NCBI RefSeq assembly: GCF_037325665.1
Contig: NC_090248.1
Span: forward strand, 23,759,199 to 23,823,198
Length of the DNA stretch: 64,000 nucleotides
DNA from: Littorina saxatilis
Lineage: Eukaryota > Mollusca > Gastropoda > Littorinimorpha > Littorinidae
Direction: 5' to 3'
Shown in pieces: positions 1 to 10,423 of the stretch. The translations under genes and the position numbers were made by a program. The notes below the pieces were generated by a model. That model saw nothing but the letters and a program-made list of their open reading frames with translations. It had not been told where the DNA came from and searched no databases. Numbering within the stretch: position 1 is the first letter of the stretch; every line of letters starts with the position of its first letter.

Positions 1-131
1 GTGTGAGCGTGTGTCTACACAATTGCATATAAATCTATGAATGCATCTTTTCAAGAAATGTATTGGTCTGTTTGTATCTGTTTGTGCCCACTAGTATGAC
101 TAGCTTGTCAAGACCTATACTGTATACATAC

Positions 132-2872
132 TTGACTGTTTGTTGTCTTTGGGGATGTGCATCTTCGTCGTTGAAGGTGTGCCTTCCAACACGTACACAT
201 AGCCTTTCACTTCTTTCTCATAAACCTACAACAGATGTCAAATCAGTCAAAACACTTACAGGTTACAGTTACAGGTAGAAATATAGTCAAAACCATATAA
301 ACGCAAAAGTAAGGAGCCTTAGAACCTCTACTGAATTATATTCCAAATAAATATCTTCTCTAAATATGTATTAAATTCTTTTGCTTTGTGAACTTTACCA
401 AGAAAGGCCAGCAAGCAAAACACCAATTAACCATATATATATATCCATCTGACCATGGCATATCTTTTGTGTGTGTGTGTGTGTGTATGATAAGCAAGAT
501 TTTATGTTCTAGCCCGTCACATTTTTTCAACTGCTCTGATACCATATCAGCTACATGTACTTTTAAATGAATACATTTCGCTCACGTCACTCATTCTCAT
601 TTTCATAACTTTATTATCCTCCCAGTGGAAAGCTAGCAGCAACAGAGTCGCGCTACCCAGGTGTGTGCGTGTTTAGGTGTAATCAGCCACCTGCACTTAT
701 TTCAGAATGACCAAGGTCTTTTACATGCCACTACGGTGACACGGGGTTGGAACATGGATGCCGTCTCTGCCTCTGATCTGCACATAAAGTTGACCCGTGT
801 CCGTCCCTGCCCGGATTCGAACCCGTGACCTCAGGATCACAAGTCCAGTGCTCTACCAACCGAGCTACCGGGCCCCCGCTTAGCTTAGATACATCAGATG
901 TGAACAGAACGCTGCATATTCAGTGAAAATGATGCCCACCTTCTTTACACCTGATCCAAGTTTCCAGTGAGATGATGTGGCATCACGGCCTTGGGGACTG
1001 AAGATCTCAAGGTATGGACCACCCTGCAAAACATTGCTCTACATGTAAAACCAGTCCTCTAAACAGCCTGACATGATACAGTGGAACCCCCCTTTTAAGA
1101 CCCCCCATTTAACTTTTAAGACCCCCAATTTAAGACCTCCCCCCTTTTCAGACCTTACTTTTCTAGATTGTCAGTTCATAACCTCAGTAAATGTACCCCT
1201 TTTTTAAGACTCCCCCCTTTTTAAGATATAATTTTCTCAGATTTTGGGAGGTTCCAAAATAAACTCTTTCAGGTTTGTAGAGTGAATACCCTTGTGTTTC
1301 CTGTGACATAACTTGGAGGTGCCAATCACTAGTTGACAGGAGCACATGTTTCCGACACACCCCTCTCTAGTGATTGGCCCCTCCAGTATTTGTCAGACTC
1401 AGAGGAACGCAACGGTATTTACTCTTCCACAACCAATACAAACCTGACAGAGTTATTTAAAAACAAGAAGGGCAAAGCCCATACGACTCACATGCTTGAC
1501 CTTGACCTTTACATGACCTTGACCTTCAGGGTCAAGGTCAAATAACTAAACCTAGCAATGACATCATACACTAAGAACTGCTTTACAAATTTTTCCTACC
1601 AAAATACATGTGACCTTGACCCAAGGTCAAGGTCATCCAAGGTCATGCAACACAAAGCTGTTAATTCAAGACATAGGAAGTACAATGGTGCTTATTGGCT
1701 CTTTCTACCATGAGATATGGTCACTTTTGGTGGTTCACTACCTTATTTTGGTCACATTTCATAAGGGTCAAAGTGACCTTGACCTTGATCATATGTGACC
1801 AAATGTGTCTCATGATGAAAGCATAACATGTGCCCCACATACTTTTTAAGTTTGAAACAGTTATCTTCCATAGTTCAGGGTCAAGGTCACTTCAAAATAT
1901 GTTTTCAATCCAACTTTGAAGAGCTCCTGTGACCTTGACCTTGAAGCAAGGTAAACCAAACTGGTATCAAAAGATGGGGCTTACTTTGCCCTATATATCA
2001 TATATAGGTGAGGTATTGAATCTCAAAAACTTCAGAGAAAATGTGAAAAATGTGAAAAATAGCTGTTTTTTAGATAACATTTATGGCCCCTGCGACCTTG
2101 ACCTTGAAGCAAGGTCAAGATGCTATGTATGTTTTTTGGGGCCTTGTCATCATACACCATCTTGCCAAATTTGGTACTGATAGACTGAATAGTGTCCAAG
2201 AAATATCCAACGTTAAAGTTTTCCGGACGGACGGACGACTCGGGTGAGTACATAGACTCACTTTTGCTTCGCATGTGAGTCAAAAATGGTCTATTCTCAG
2301 AAACACTGCAGTACAGCTACTCACTTCTAAAAAACATAAAGAACATACTAAAATATTCACATGAAAACAAACAAGTGCTGACAACCTGCTGTGGCTTTGT
2401 TATCAAGAACTATGTTCATCACAAAATGTCCATGTAAAGTTGTGCTTTTTATTCCTCTTCGGAAAACAAACGTCACTGAAGTGTGAGAAGCTACCTATCT
2501 TTGTCACCCTACATCATTTTGTTGTTGTTGCAAGTCAAGTGGTGAGTAACGGGAAGGAACAGAAGTCTTTGGTAATTTCACTTTGAACATGTATCTATTG
2601 CCATTATCATGCTCTTTCACTAAGTCAGTCGTTTTACCCACAAACATGTTATAAAGTTCAATAAGTATAAGGTATAATACATCACACACGTATAAAGCAA
2701 ATATGTCATGTCCCAAATAGACACGAGTTCTGGGGACAGAAAAACCAAGTTAGCAGAAGCTGAGCATCACACACAGACAAAGACACACACACTCACGCTT
2801 GCAGTTGCACACCTGTATACACCCGAAGCTGTGAGACGCACATGTACTTACCTGGTATTCATTCTTAAACAT
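132..2872 (-). CDS. CFAP20DC: CFAP20 domain-containing protein, 5' part (partial)
   Basis: Three coding exons on the minus strand: 2872-2852 (MFKNEYQ), 1023-940 (28 codons, starts GGPYLEIFSPQGRD, ends LGSGVKK) and 225-132 (31 codons plus one base, contains YEKEVKGYVYVLEG and HIPKDNKQS). Exon 1 has donor CAG|gtaagt and exons 2 and 3 have good AG acceptors; the first two introns are phase 0. Residue order matches the N-terminus of human CFAP20DC (C3orf67), which begins MFKNEYQGG and continues with a FDKEVKSFVFVLEG-type segment. This is the start of the CFAP20/DUF667 fold, found in cilium-associated proteins. The rest of the gene lies beyond the left edge. Intron 1 carries a nuclear-receptor-site MITE (1485-2281), intron 2 a tRNA-derived SINE. 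It is transcribed divergently from TMA7. The symbol comes from sequence resemblance; function in this animal is inferred. Confidence 0.88.
598..876 (-). repeat. tRNA-derived SINE (minus strand)
   Basis: Read on the minus strand, the head GGGCCCGGTAGCTCGGTTGG is followed by a B box GGTTCGAATCC, giving the split pol III promoter of a tRNA gene. A 200-bp non-tRNA body follows and ends near 600 in ATAAAGTTATGAAAATGAG. A true tRNA is unlikely because the acceptor stem is not closed by a partner strand. It sits in CFAP20DC intron 2. Confidence 0.7.
1079..1256 (+). mobile_element. Tc1/mariner-like MITE remnant (CAGTGGAACC end)
   Basis: Begins TA|CAGTGGAACCCCCC and continues with C-rich repeats of the type TTTTAAGACCCCCC. 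The same end occurs at 9929, 14717 and 62414. The right end here is degenerate (GGGAGGTTCC near 1246). Confidence 0.5.
1485..2281 (+). mobile_element. Non-autonomous DNA element with TCAAGGTCA motifs, family 1 copy 1
   Basis: Bounded by inverted ends GACTCACATGC (1485) and GCATGTGAGTC (2271-2281). The interior has about ten copies of TGACCTTGA or its complement TCAAGGTCA, often paired as TGACCTTGACCTTGA. A second copy at 24936-25707 is nearly collinear and in the same orientation. No transposase ORF. It lies in CFAP20DC intron 1. TCAAGGTCA is the extended half-site bound by FTZ-F1/SF-1 and ERR nuclear receptors; that they bind here is not shown. Confidence 0.75.
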
Positions 2873-3895
2873 AGTGAACAGTGAAGTATCCTTTCAGTTC
2901 CAAGTCAGGGATGTAGAAGCTTCACCTTTGCCAGAACATTCAAATAATCTGAAACGAAATTATGTTACATATATATGTAAACAGCTGACATCACTTGCCT
3001 GTCGCTCTCAGCTTCTTATTCTAAATAACACTACACTCCCACAAAACTTTATCTATACAAGAAGTCTTGCTAAACTAGTGGACTACCTCTCTTTGTCAAA
3101 GACAAAAGACTATCAGTATCACGCAAGAAAATGACAAGCATGCCTTATGTGAGAACTCACAGATACAAAACTACTTTGAATTTGAAGGCTAGTAGTTCAT
3201 TGTATGTCAACCTTGTTTCTAAACTTGTGTAATCCATACTTGGAGCTGAAGCAGTGTATTAAAAAAACACAATTAAATTGTTTTGAAGAAAAAAAATTGT
3301 ACTTTCACATCAACATTTCAAGTTCAAATCGGCAATCTTCATTCGTTTATAAAGCGATCAATTAAAACACCCAAATACACTCTTGGCAGTAAGTGTGATT
3401 TCTGAATGCGTCTTTTTTTCCCACTAGCTGCTGGGTACATTTTTCAGAACAGAGAAGATCGCTGAAGGCAAAACATGTGACCCACCTCCTTATTCACTTG
3501 TGAAGAAAGAAAGAAGATTAAACAGTCTATGCCTGGTTCTATGTAGGGTTTCAATGAATTGATAGAAAATTACCTATATCCAGACTCTCACGCTAAAACT
3601 TTGGTATAACTATAACAGTACAAAATACTGCTGCAACACAAGAAACCGAAATACAACCTGTATGGAAATGTGTAGAGGTACATAGCTCTACTAAATTCGA
3701 TGCATTTTTGTTTTATTCTTTATTCGTTTTCTTCAGATACTGACTAAATGTAATAAACAAACACATACACACTGCTGCAACTGCAAGGAATATTTCTTCT
3801 CAAAACAGTTAACACACACACACACACACACAGGCACACACTGCTGCAAGTGCAACTGCAAGAAATATATTTCTTCTCATAACAGTTCACACACA

Positions 3896-3977
<82 letters not shown>

Positions 3978-4857
3978 GATGCAAGTAATATTTCTCATGT
4001 GAAACACAACTTGTCTTGAGATGACTGACTGCGAACTACAGACCAATTTTAACAACAATAACAATAAAATTTATGACCTAAACTGGCTAAAGTTGGTCAC
4101 TGATGAATATTCAAGTACGGGCACATTTAGGCTTCTACCGCCGGCTCTGGAACACATCAGCACATTACAATAAGGCAAAAGTCCTGGTATCGTGTACCAA
4201 TGTGCTCAGAAATGCAATCATAGAATCTAGTGTCACCTGTTTGAAAACACAGTTGGGACTAGTTACAGTGATGGACATCTTGGATTGATGACAATGTCCG
4301 CCATATTTGTTGCTATTGACAATCCAGCCAATAAGATTGCTTGTTGCAAAAATAGGGGTTGAATTAAAAAGCAGGATTTATTTATACACTCATAATAACA
4401 CTGTCTTTTTCCTTTTCTGAAATAATTTGTATAGTTTGAATTCTCATCTTTGTGTTTAACTTATAGAAAATGTATGGAAAGCTTTACACACGATTTCTTA
4501 TTTCATCTGTCATTTCATAAAAGTGTAATATATTTTTGTAATGTTTCTCTATCCTATTAAATATAAACTTTTGGTACATGGTAGACTTTAATCTTCCTTT
4601 ATATACAGTCCACTCAAAACAGTTATTGTCCAATGTGTCTGCAGTTCTGCCTTGTTTTCAATCTTCCTTTCTTTTGTCTCTTCTATTTTTGTAATCGAAT
4701 AATTTTGTTTCGTGTAAATCCCCAACCAATTTTGTTTGTCCTAAAATGGTTATCCTAATGACCAATGACAAACTGCGTAACATCGGCGTTGGTTATCGCG
4801 CAGTACGGGGGCACGTTTTTCTAGCGGCTGATCACTGACTTAGTTCCAACTGTCATC
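2873..4857. other. Divergent intergenic region CFAP20DC/TMA7 with (AC)n tract
   Basis: This 2-kb gap separates the start codons of two divergently transcribed genes and should contain both promoters. I see no TATA box or further coding exon. At 3767-3975 a partly duplicated block of about 70 bp (ACTGCTGCAA.TGCAACTGCA type) is followed by an (AC)n tract of about 75 bp at 3901-3975. Nothing else recognisable was seen. Confidence 0.5.
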
Positions 4858-7147
4858 ATGTCAGGAAGAGAAGGTACAGAGTCATACTATTTAGTTTACA
4901 TGGTTCCTTCTGTATGTGTACTATTTTAAGCTTCTTTAGGACGTGATCATGGATTAATTTACACAATTCGGCTCACTGATTACACCGTGTTGGCTAAAAT
5001 CAGTTTACGCGGCATCCCACTCCCAGTCCCAGGATCATTGTTGTTATTAATATTACACTGCTATTCAGGGCTAGCCCCTTTACAGTTACACATGCAGTGC
5101 TTTGTGACTTTACTTATTTCCTGTTGGAGTGTTTGTATTCTTTTGTAATTTAAATTGTATGACATTGACAGTATCAGTATTTAACCAGAAGACCAGGTGG
5201 ACCTGGATTCAAAATGTCCTGGCTTCAAACAATTGTTGTATCACCTATCACTATCAGTAATTCAACCTACCTTGGTGTCAGAACAATGTATCACCGTCAG
5301 ATAAAAAAAAAAGTATGCCTGAATCAGTGAATGACAGAAGATGTCCCGAACAAAACTGTTTAGCTGGTGTGTTTGTGTGTGGAAATATTTAGCAATTTAC
5401 TCAAGATTTTAACAACCAATTAATTTGCACAAATTGCAGGTGGCAAAAAGAAGCCTCTGAAGGCACCAAAGAAAGAGAAGGGAGAAATGGATGAGGTAAG
5501 TAAAGCATATCATTTTTCCTCTACTTGGACCTTACATGATGTATTGTATGTATAACATTGACAGTCTTCTGATTGTAATATTAATAATGTAAAATTTGTC
5601 GATGATTGGGACTGGGAGGGAGGGAGACAGTTGAAGTTCTGACAGAAATAACGATGACATTATTAGGTTACCTCTTGGTGTCTTGTGCTAGATTAACAAT
5701 ACACAAGTTTGCACTTGCCGTGAACTTCGAAATGATGTGTGGACATAGACTAGTCAGGCATAGTTGAATGACTGGCAATGGCACAGATCAACTGATTCAC
5801 TGGATAAAATAACTCCCAAACAACCACTGCTGCCTTTTCGTAATTTTTTCCCTTTTATTTCTGTTCGGGTTCCTTTCTGTCAAGTGTCATTGCCTATTTT
5901 ATATTTATTTGTTCTCTATAAGTCCTCGGTCTTCTGTCATTATGTATACCTTTTTGATCTGACGCAATTTTTTTCCCTGCCGGTGAGCTGTCCAGTAGTT
6001 TTGACATGTGGGAACTCTTCTGACAAATAACATTTTTGGTAGCCAGAACATTTTCGACCTATGCATATTTTCAGTCCAGGTACTGCTGACCTATTGTCTT
6101 AGTCTGGGGGCATCACTGTGATAAGGCTGTAGTCAGAGACGATAGATCCCAGATCTAAATTTCATTTGGGGAAATTGCTGTTAACCTTACATTGCTGTTT
6201 TGATTTCGGTATAGCACAACCACATAGAAGTTTTAGAACTGTTGCAGAGAGTGAAAAAAGTACGCAACAAGGAACCCCTGAGTGATCAGTACCTCCTCTC
6301 TCACATTGTTTGCCATTCATTTTCGTTTTCTGTATTGTACTTGTAGGATGAAGTCGCCTTCAAGCAGAAACAGCGAGAAGAACAGAAAGCCATGAAAGAG
6401 GCAGCTACAAAGGCTGCAGGAAAAGGCCCCCTTAGTGAGTTCTTTGCCAGTGTGCTTGTTAATGTTATGATTGTTGCATATGTAACGTGTGTGCCATTTA
6501 CAAGAGCCTTTTACCCATCAGCTTTTTGTAGCGTCGTCTCATCCAGCTCCAAGACCACCGAGTAAGGATAAGCCAAAAGTTTGGTAGCATAATTATATGT
6601 AGTCTGTCAAACGAGTTTTACAGGGTGCCTGAAGCGTACAGGCAATACATGTAATGACTGTGACCACTAATCAACACATGGAACGACTGTCAGTCTGATA
6701 ATGTGCAGAATACCTAATGAATATAACCTCAGCCTTTATAAATATTCATTGCCAGGGCTAGGGGAAGATTTGCTGGTAAGGCAATGAATGAAAAAGATTT
6801 AATGTTTTTCTCTACTGTGAGCGTTTGTCGGTGTTTTGTTTTAGTTGTATGCCAGGAGAGGGAATCTCTGGATTAATTGTCGAAAATGAATTTTTTTGGT
6901 GTTGATACAGAAGTAGTTCAAGTACTGGTACTGTGGTAGGTTCAGAAACCAGTCCATTATCAATATCAAGTCGAGTGCTAATGGATAGTAAAGATCATTG
7001 AATCACAATGTTGATGCATCACAGATCTGTGGGGATACGTGTTTGCTCATGTATACTGTAATGTTTAGCACTTGATTATTGCTGTAATGCTTTTCTTCTT
7101 CATATATTTCAGGTGGCGGAGGTATTAAAAAGTCTGGCAAGAAATGA
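4858..7147 (+). CDS. TMA7: Translation machinery-associated protein 7
   Basis: Four coding exons: 4858-4873 (MSGRE), 5440-5495, 6347-6434 and 7113-7147. All introns are GT-AG and phases match (1, 0, 1). The product is 64 residues, the same length as human TMA7/CCDC72, and has the family's features: MSGREGGKKKPLKAPKKEKG at the N-terminus, a charged helix EVAFKQKQREEQKAMKEAA, and a C-terminus ending GGGIKKSGKK. TMA7 is a small, very basic protein found with ribosomes in yeast and implicated in translation; its exact biochemical role is poorly defined. No signal peptide or membrane segment. The start is fixed by MSGR, conserved across eukaryotes. A poly(A) signal lies 154 bp after the stop. Confidence 0.96.
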
Positions 7148-7300
7148 CCATGGCCCCACCTTTTGTCATCATGTGTAATTTTCATTGTTCTTCATCCACT
7201 ATCAATATCATCAATCATCGGATGCCTGTTGTTCCGTCTCCTGCTCTGAGCACTTTTACTGCCGCTGGTTTTATCTTTGTCGATGTCATCCAAAAGCTGC

Positions 7301-7306
7301 AATAAA
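7301..7306 (+). other. TMA7 poly(A) signal
   Basis: AATAAA lies about 150 bp after the TMA7 stop codon, a sensible 3' UTR length for so short a gene. Cleavage probably falls near 7320; no transcript evidence is available. Confidence 0.65.
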
Positions 7307-7443
7307 GAGGCAGAGAAGACTAGTGAAAAGAAACCCCTGTTTTTGTGTGCATATATTATATGTCTGATTGCGAATGCCTGCAGAGTGAAACTGGAAACAT
7401 GAACAAGTGTACTGATCTGGTATGCAGGAGTCAAGGTTATAGT

Positions 7444-8783
7444 CCCGGATAAAAAACGCTCGCGCTGGACCCGAGTACTCTTCAGACATTCACACACGCA
7501 CACACACACACACACTCTCTCTCCCTCCCTCCCTCTCTCTCTTTCTTTCTTACACACACACACACACACGAGTACAGACTCATGCACGCACACACACACA
7601 CACAAACAGTAACACTAACGCATGTGCACAAAATGAACACACACACACACCGCGCGAGAGAAAAAGACTACAGGGAGGCATTGACGTCAAAGACTTTCGA
7701 CCGTGACGTAATTACGTCACTATTCTTGGTTTACGGTACCATTCGGCGGCTTTGCTACGAGTATGCCATAGTCTTGGTTGGCCGAGACCTTGCACCGTTC
7801 TATGAGCCGAACCGCAGTTCTATCCAACCGCGAATTCCGCCCGCCGTTAAGAGTCGTTTTTGAGTCACTTGAGAAAAAGTGACTATGTAATCGGGTCAGT
7901 GTTAGTCTGTCCGGCCGGCCGGCCGGCCAGCCGGCCGGCCGGCCGTCCGTAGACACCACCTTAACGTTGGACTTTTCTCGGAAACTATCAAAGCGATCGG
8001 GCTCATATTTTGTTTAGTCGTGACCTCCAATGACCTCTACACTTTAACGATGGTTTCGTTGACCTTTGACCTTTTTCAAGGTCACAGGTCAGCGTCAAAG
8101 GAAAAATTAGACATTTTATATCTTTTCTCGGAAACTATCAAAGCGATCGGGCTCATATTTTGTTTAGTCGTGACCTCCAATGACCTCTACACTTTAACGA
8201 TGGTTTCGTTGACCTTTGACCTTTTTCAAGGTCACAGGTCAGCGTCAAAGGAAAAATTAGACATTTTATATCTTTGACAAAGTTCATCGGATGTGATTGA
8301 AACTTTGTAGGATTATTCTTTACATCAAAGTATTTACATCTGTAGCCTTTTACGAACGTTATCAGAAAAACAAGGGAGATAACTAGCCTTTTCTGTTCGG
8401 CAACACACAACTTAACGTTGGGCTTTTCTCGGAAACTATAAAAGTGACCGGGCTCAAATTTTATGTGAACGTGACTCATTGTGTTGTGAATAGCAATTTC
8501 TTCCTGTCCATCTGATGCCTCATATAATATTCAGAACTGCGAAAGTGACTCGATCGAGCGTTTGCTCTTCTTGTTGTGATTTATTTCGCATTTAGGTCCC
8601 AGGTAACATTATGAAGTTTTAATACGATCAATCGGATCTATTATCAAGTTAGTGTATCAACTTTTGAACGAACTGCGCCCAGTAGTTTCCCAGCAATAAG
8701 CTGTTAAGTCGAGACACACAGACAGACAGACACACAATTAAAGTCTGCTGGACCCTTGTACTAGCGTACTCGGGGATAAAAAA
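7444..8783 (+). mobile_element. Composite repeat copy 1, split by a nested DNA element
   Basis: The left part (7444-7855) starts GGATAAAAAACGCTCGCGCT, then CCCGAGTACTC, then AC and CT/TTTC tracts. The right part (8575-8783) runs from GTGATTTATTTCGCATTTAG to GTACTCGGGGATAAA. A second uninterrupted copy follows directly at 8772-9415 and shows the two parts belong together; between them lies the family 2 element 7856-8574. A short piece of the left end, inverted, occurs at 49934-49975. No coding capacity seen. Confidence 0.6.
7856..8574 (+). mobile_element. Non-autonomous DNA element with DR1 motifs, family 2 copy 1
   Basis: Starts TTTTTGAGTCACTTGAG and ends AAGTGACTCGATCGAGCG plus TTTGCTCTTCTTGTT; GAGTCACTT and AAGTGACTC form inverted repeats near the ends. 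Inside are two tandem 150-bp units (7973-8122, 8123-8272). Each contains TGACCTTTGACCT (the complement of AGGTCAAAGGTCA) and AGGTCACAGGTCA, both perfect DR1 patterns. A CCGG-rich tract lies at 7910-7947. An inverted copy at 19606-20306 is nearly identical. No transposase. Confidence 0.75.
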
Positions 8784-8814
8784 ACGCTCGCGCTGGACCC
8801 GAGTACTCTTCAGA

Positions 8815-8847
<33 letters not shown>

Positions 8848-9415
8848 TCTCTCTCCCTCACTCCCTCTCTCTCTTTCTTTCTTACACACACACACACACG
8901 AGTACAGACTCATGCACACACACACACAAACAGTAACACTAACACATGTGCACAAAATGAATCGAACCCGGATCACTTTGGCCATAGACTCTCTCGTGCT
9001 CTCTGTCTCTCTTTCACCGAGACCAAACCCTGCATTGTAATTTCTTTGCCGAGACCATTTCCCCACCCGTTGTCTGGCTTGCACTGAAATCATGCTTTTC
9101 TCGTCACTGCGTGACGTGTTCGCCGCTCAAGTCTCCCCTTTAGTTCAGGCTGTTCGCAAAGCGACCAGCCTCCCACCGCAAAAACTCCCACCGTTAAGAG
9201 TGGCTCAGTTTGTGATTTATTTCGCATTTAGGTCCCAGGTAACATTATGAAGTTTTAATACGATCAATCGGACCTATTATCAAGTTAGTGTATCAACTTT
9301 TGAACGAACTGCGCCCAGTAGTTTCCCAGCAATAAGCTGTTAAGTCGAGACAGACACACACACACACACACAATTAAAGTCTGTTGGAGCCTAGTACTGC
9401 GTACTCAGGGATAAA
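8772..9415 (+). mobile_element. Composite repeat copy 2 (uninterrupted)
   Basis: Same order as copy 1: GGATAAA..ACGCTCGCGCTGG and CCCGAGTACTC, AC and CT tracts, then from 9211 the block GTGATTTATTTCGCATTTAG down to CGTACTCAGGGATAAA. The 200-bp right block is over 90 percent identical by eye to 8575-8783. The two copies are head to tail and share the boundary ACTCGGGGATAAA. Confidence 0.6.
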
Positions 9416-9928
9416 CTCTACTCTCCATCTAAAAACTGAATATGTACACAAATAGAGGCCAGTGTACTTGGCTCAAATCAGAGGTCAAAATGTCCACGTT
9501 TTGAAGCTAATACGCCTCCTACCCTAAGGTTACTTTACAAACAAGCATGGCGACAGTTGTAGTTCAAAGGCGTTGATTGCAAACAGCCGGTATTTTCAGG
9601 TACTGGACATACTTGTTGGACTTAATGATGACCATGGAGTTTTCCACTGCCGTGCGTAAAAACCCTACTGATGATTTCTTTATCGCCAAAAGCAAAAAGG
9701 TGGCACAATAAGAATGATAGCATCATGTAGGTTCTCACAACTCTTCCGGCGCAGGAAAGGGAAAACGCAAGAGTAGTTCAAGGATGAAGTTTTCCTCTGC
9801 GACTGTCATCATGAGCAGTAGAAAATTATGTCCATGTCGGACTAGTTTGACCCGACCTCATATACTTGATGTATATACACACGTCTGTGCACTTCATCAT
9901 GGTCAAACATGCTTCCTATTTTAAAGTA

Positions 9929-9987
9929 CAGTGGAACCCTCCTTTTAAGACACCCCCTCCCAATATAAGGGGGGGGGGGTTCTACTG
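9929..9987 (+). mobile_element. Minimal Tc1/mariner-like MITE, 59 bp
   Basis: Ends CAGTGGAACCCTCC and GGGGTTCTACTG are inverted repeats flanked by TA on both sides (9927-9928, 9988-9989). The interior is only about 30 bp. A longer relative is at 62414-62611. The rest of 9416-10423 shows nothing recognisable apart from a short (TA)n. Confidence 0.6.
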
Positions 9988-10423
9988 TACTGCTTCAAAA
10001 ACAATTAATTTCTTCTGTTTTTTGTGATCAAAGTTGTTTTTATGGGGTGAATTTTGATAAATGTCTGTCTCTATATGTGAAGACCTGAGCTTTGGGGTTA
10101 TATATATATATATATATGCAAATTCATCATCAAAGGAAATGAATCGAATATGAAATTGTGTAATATCCAACTCATCACAAAAAAGAATTGGTTGCTTTAG
10201 GCTGGTAATCCCATTTTTTCTTTTTGTTTTATTTGGTTAAGCAACAACAAAAACACATTAAGAGTAAAATCGCCAAACGGCATTGAAACAAACATTTGAA
10301 TTTGTAAAAGACATTGCACAGTAACAAAGCCAGAAAGCTTCCTGTGCGGTGACGAAACCACAGCGCTCTCGGGGATCCCGTCGCTGTTCCAGGGAGGTTA
10401 CTCACGTTGCATAAGTGCTCAAC

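Noticed and set aside
790-876. A genuine tRNA gene (A and B boxes present); likewise 31385, 60470 and 61755
   Set aside because: Acceptor stems are not closed, and all are followed by long shared SINE-type bodies or retroposon tails with target duplications.
8020-8277. Duplicated ORF TSNDLYTLTMVSLTFDLFQG as a gene
   Set aside because: It follows the tandem 150-bp units of the DR1 element (50 codons each); it occurs only in the two element copies and has no domain.
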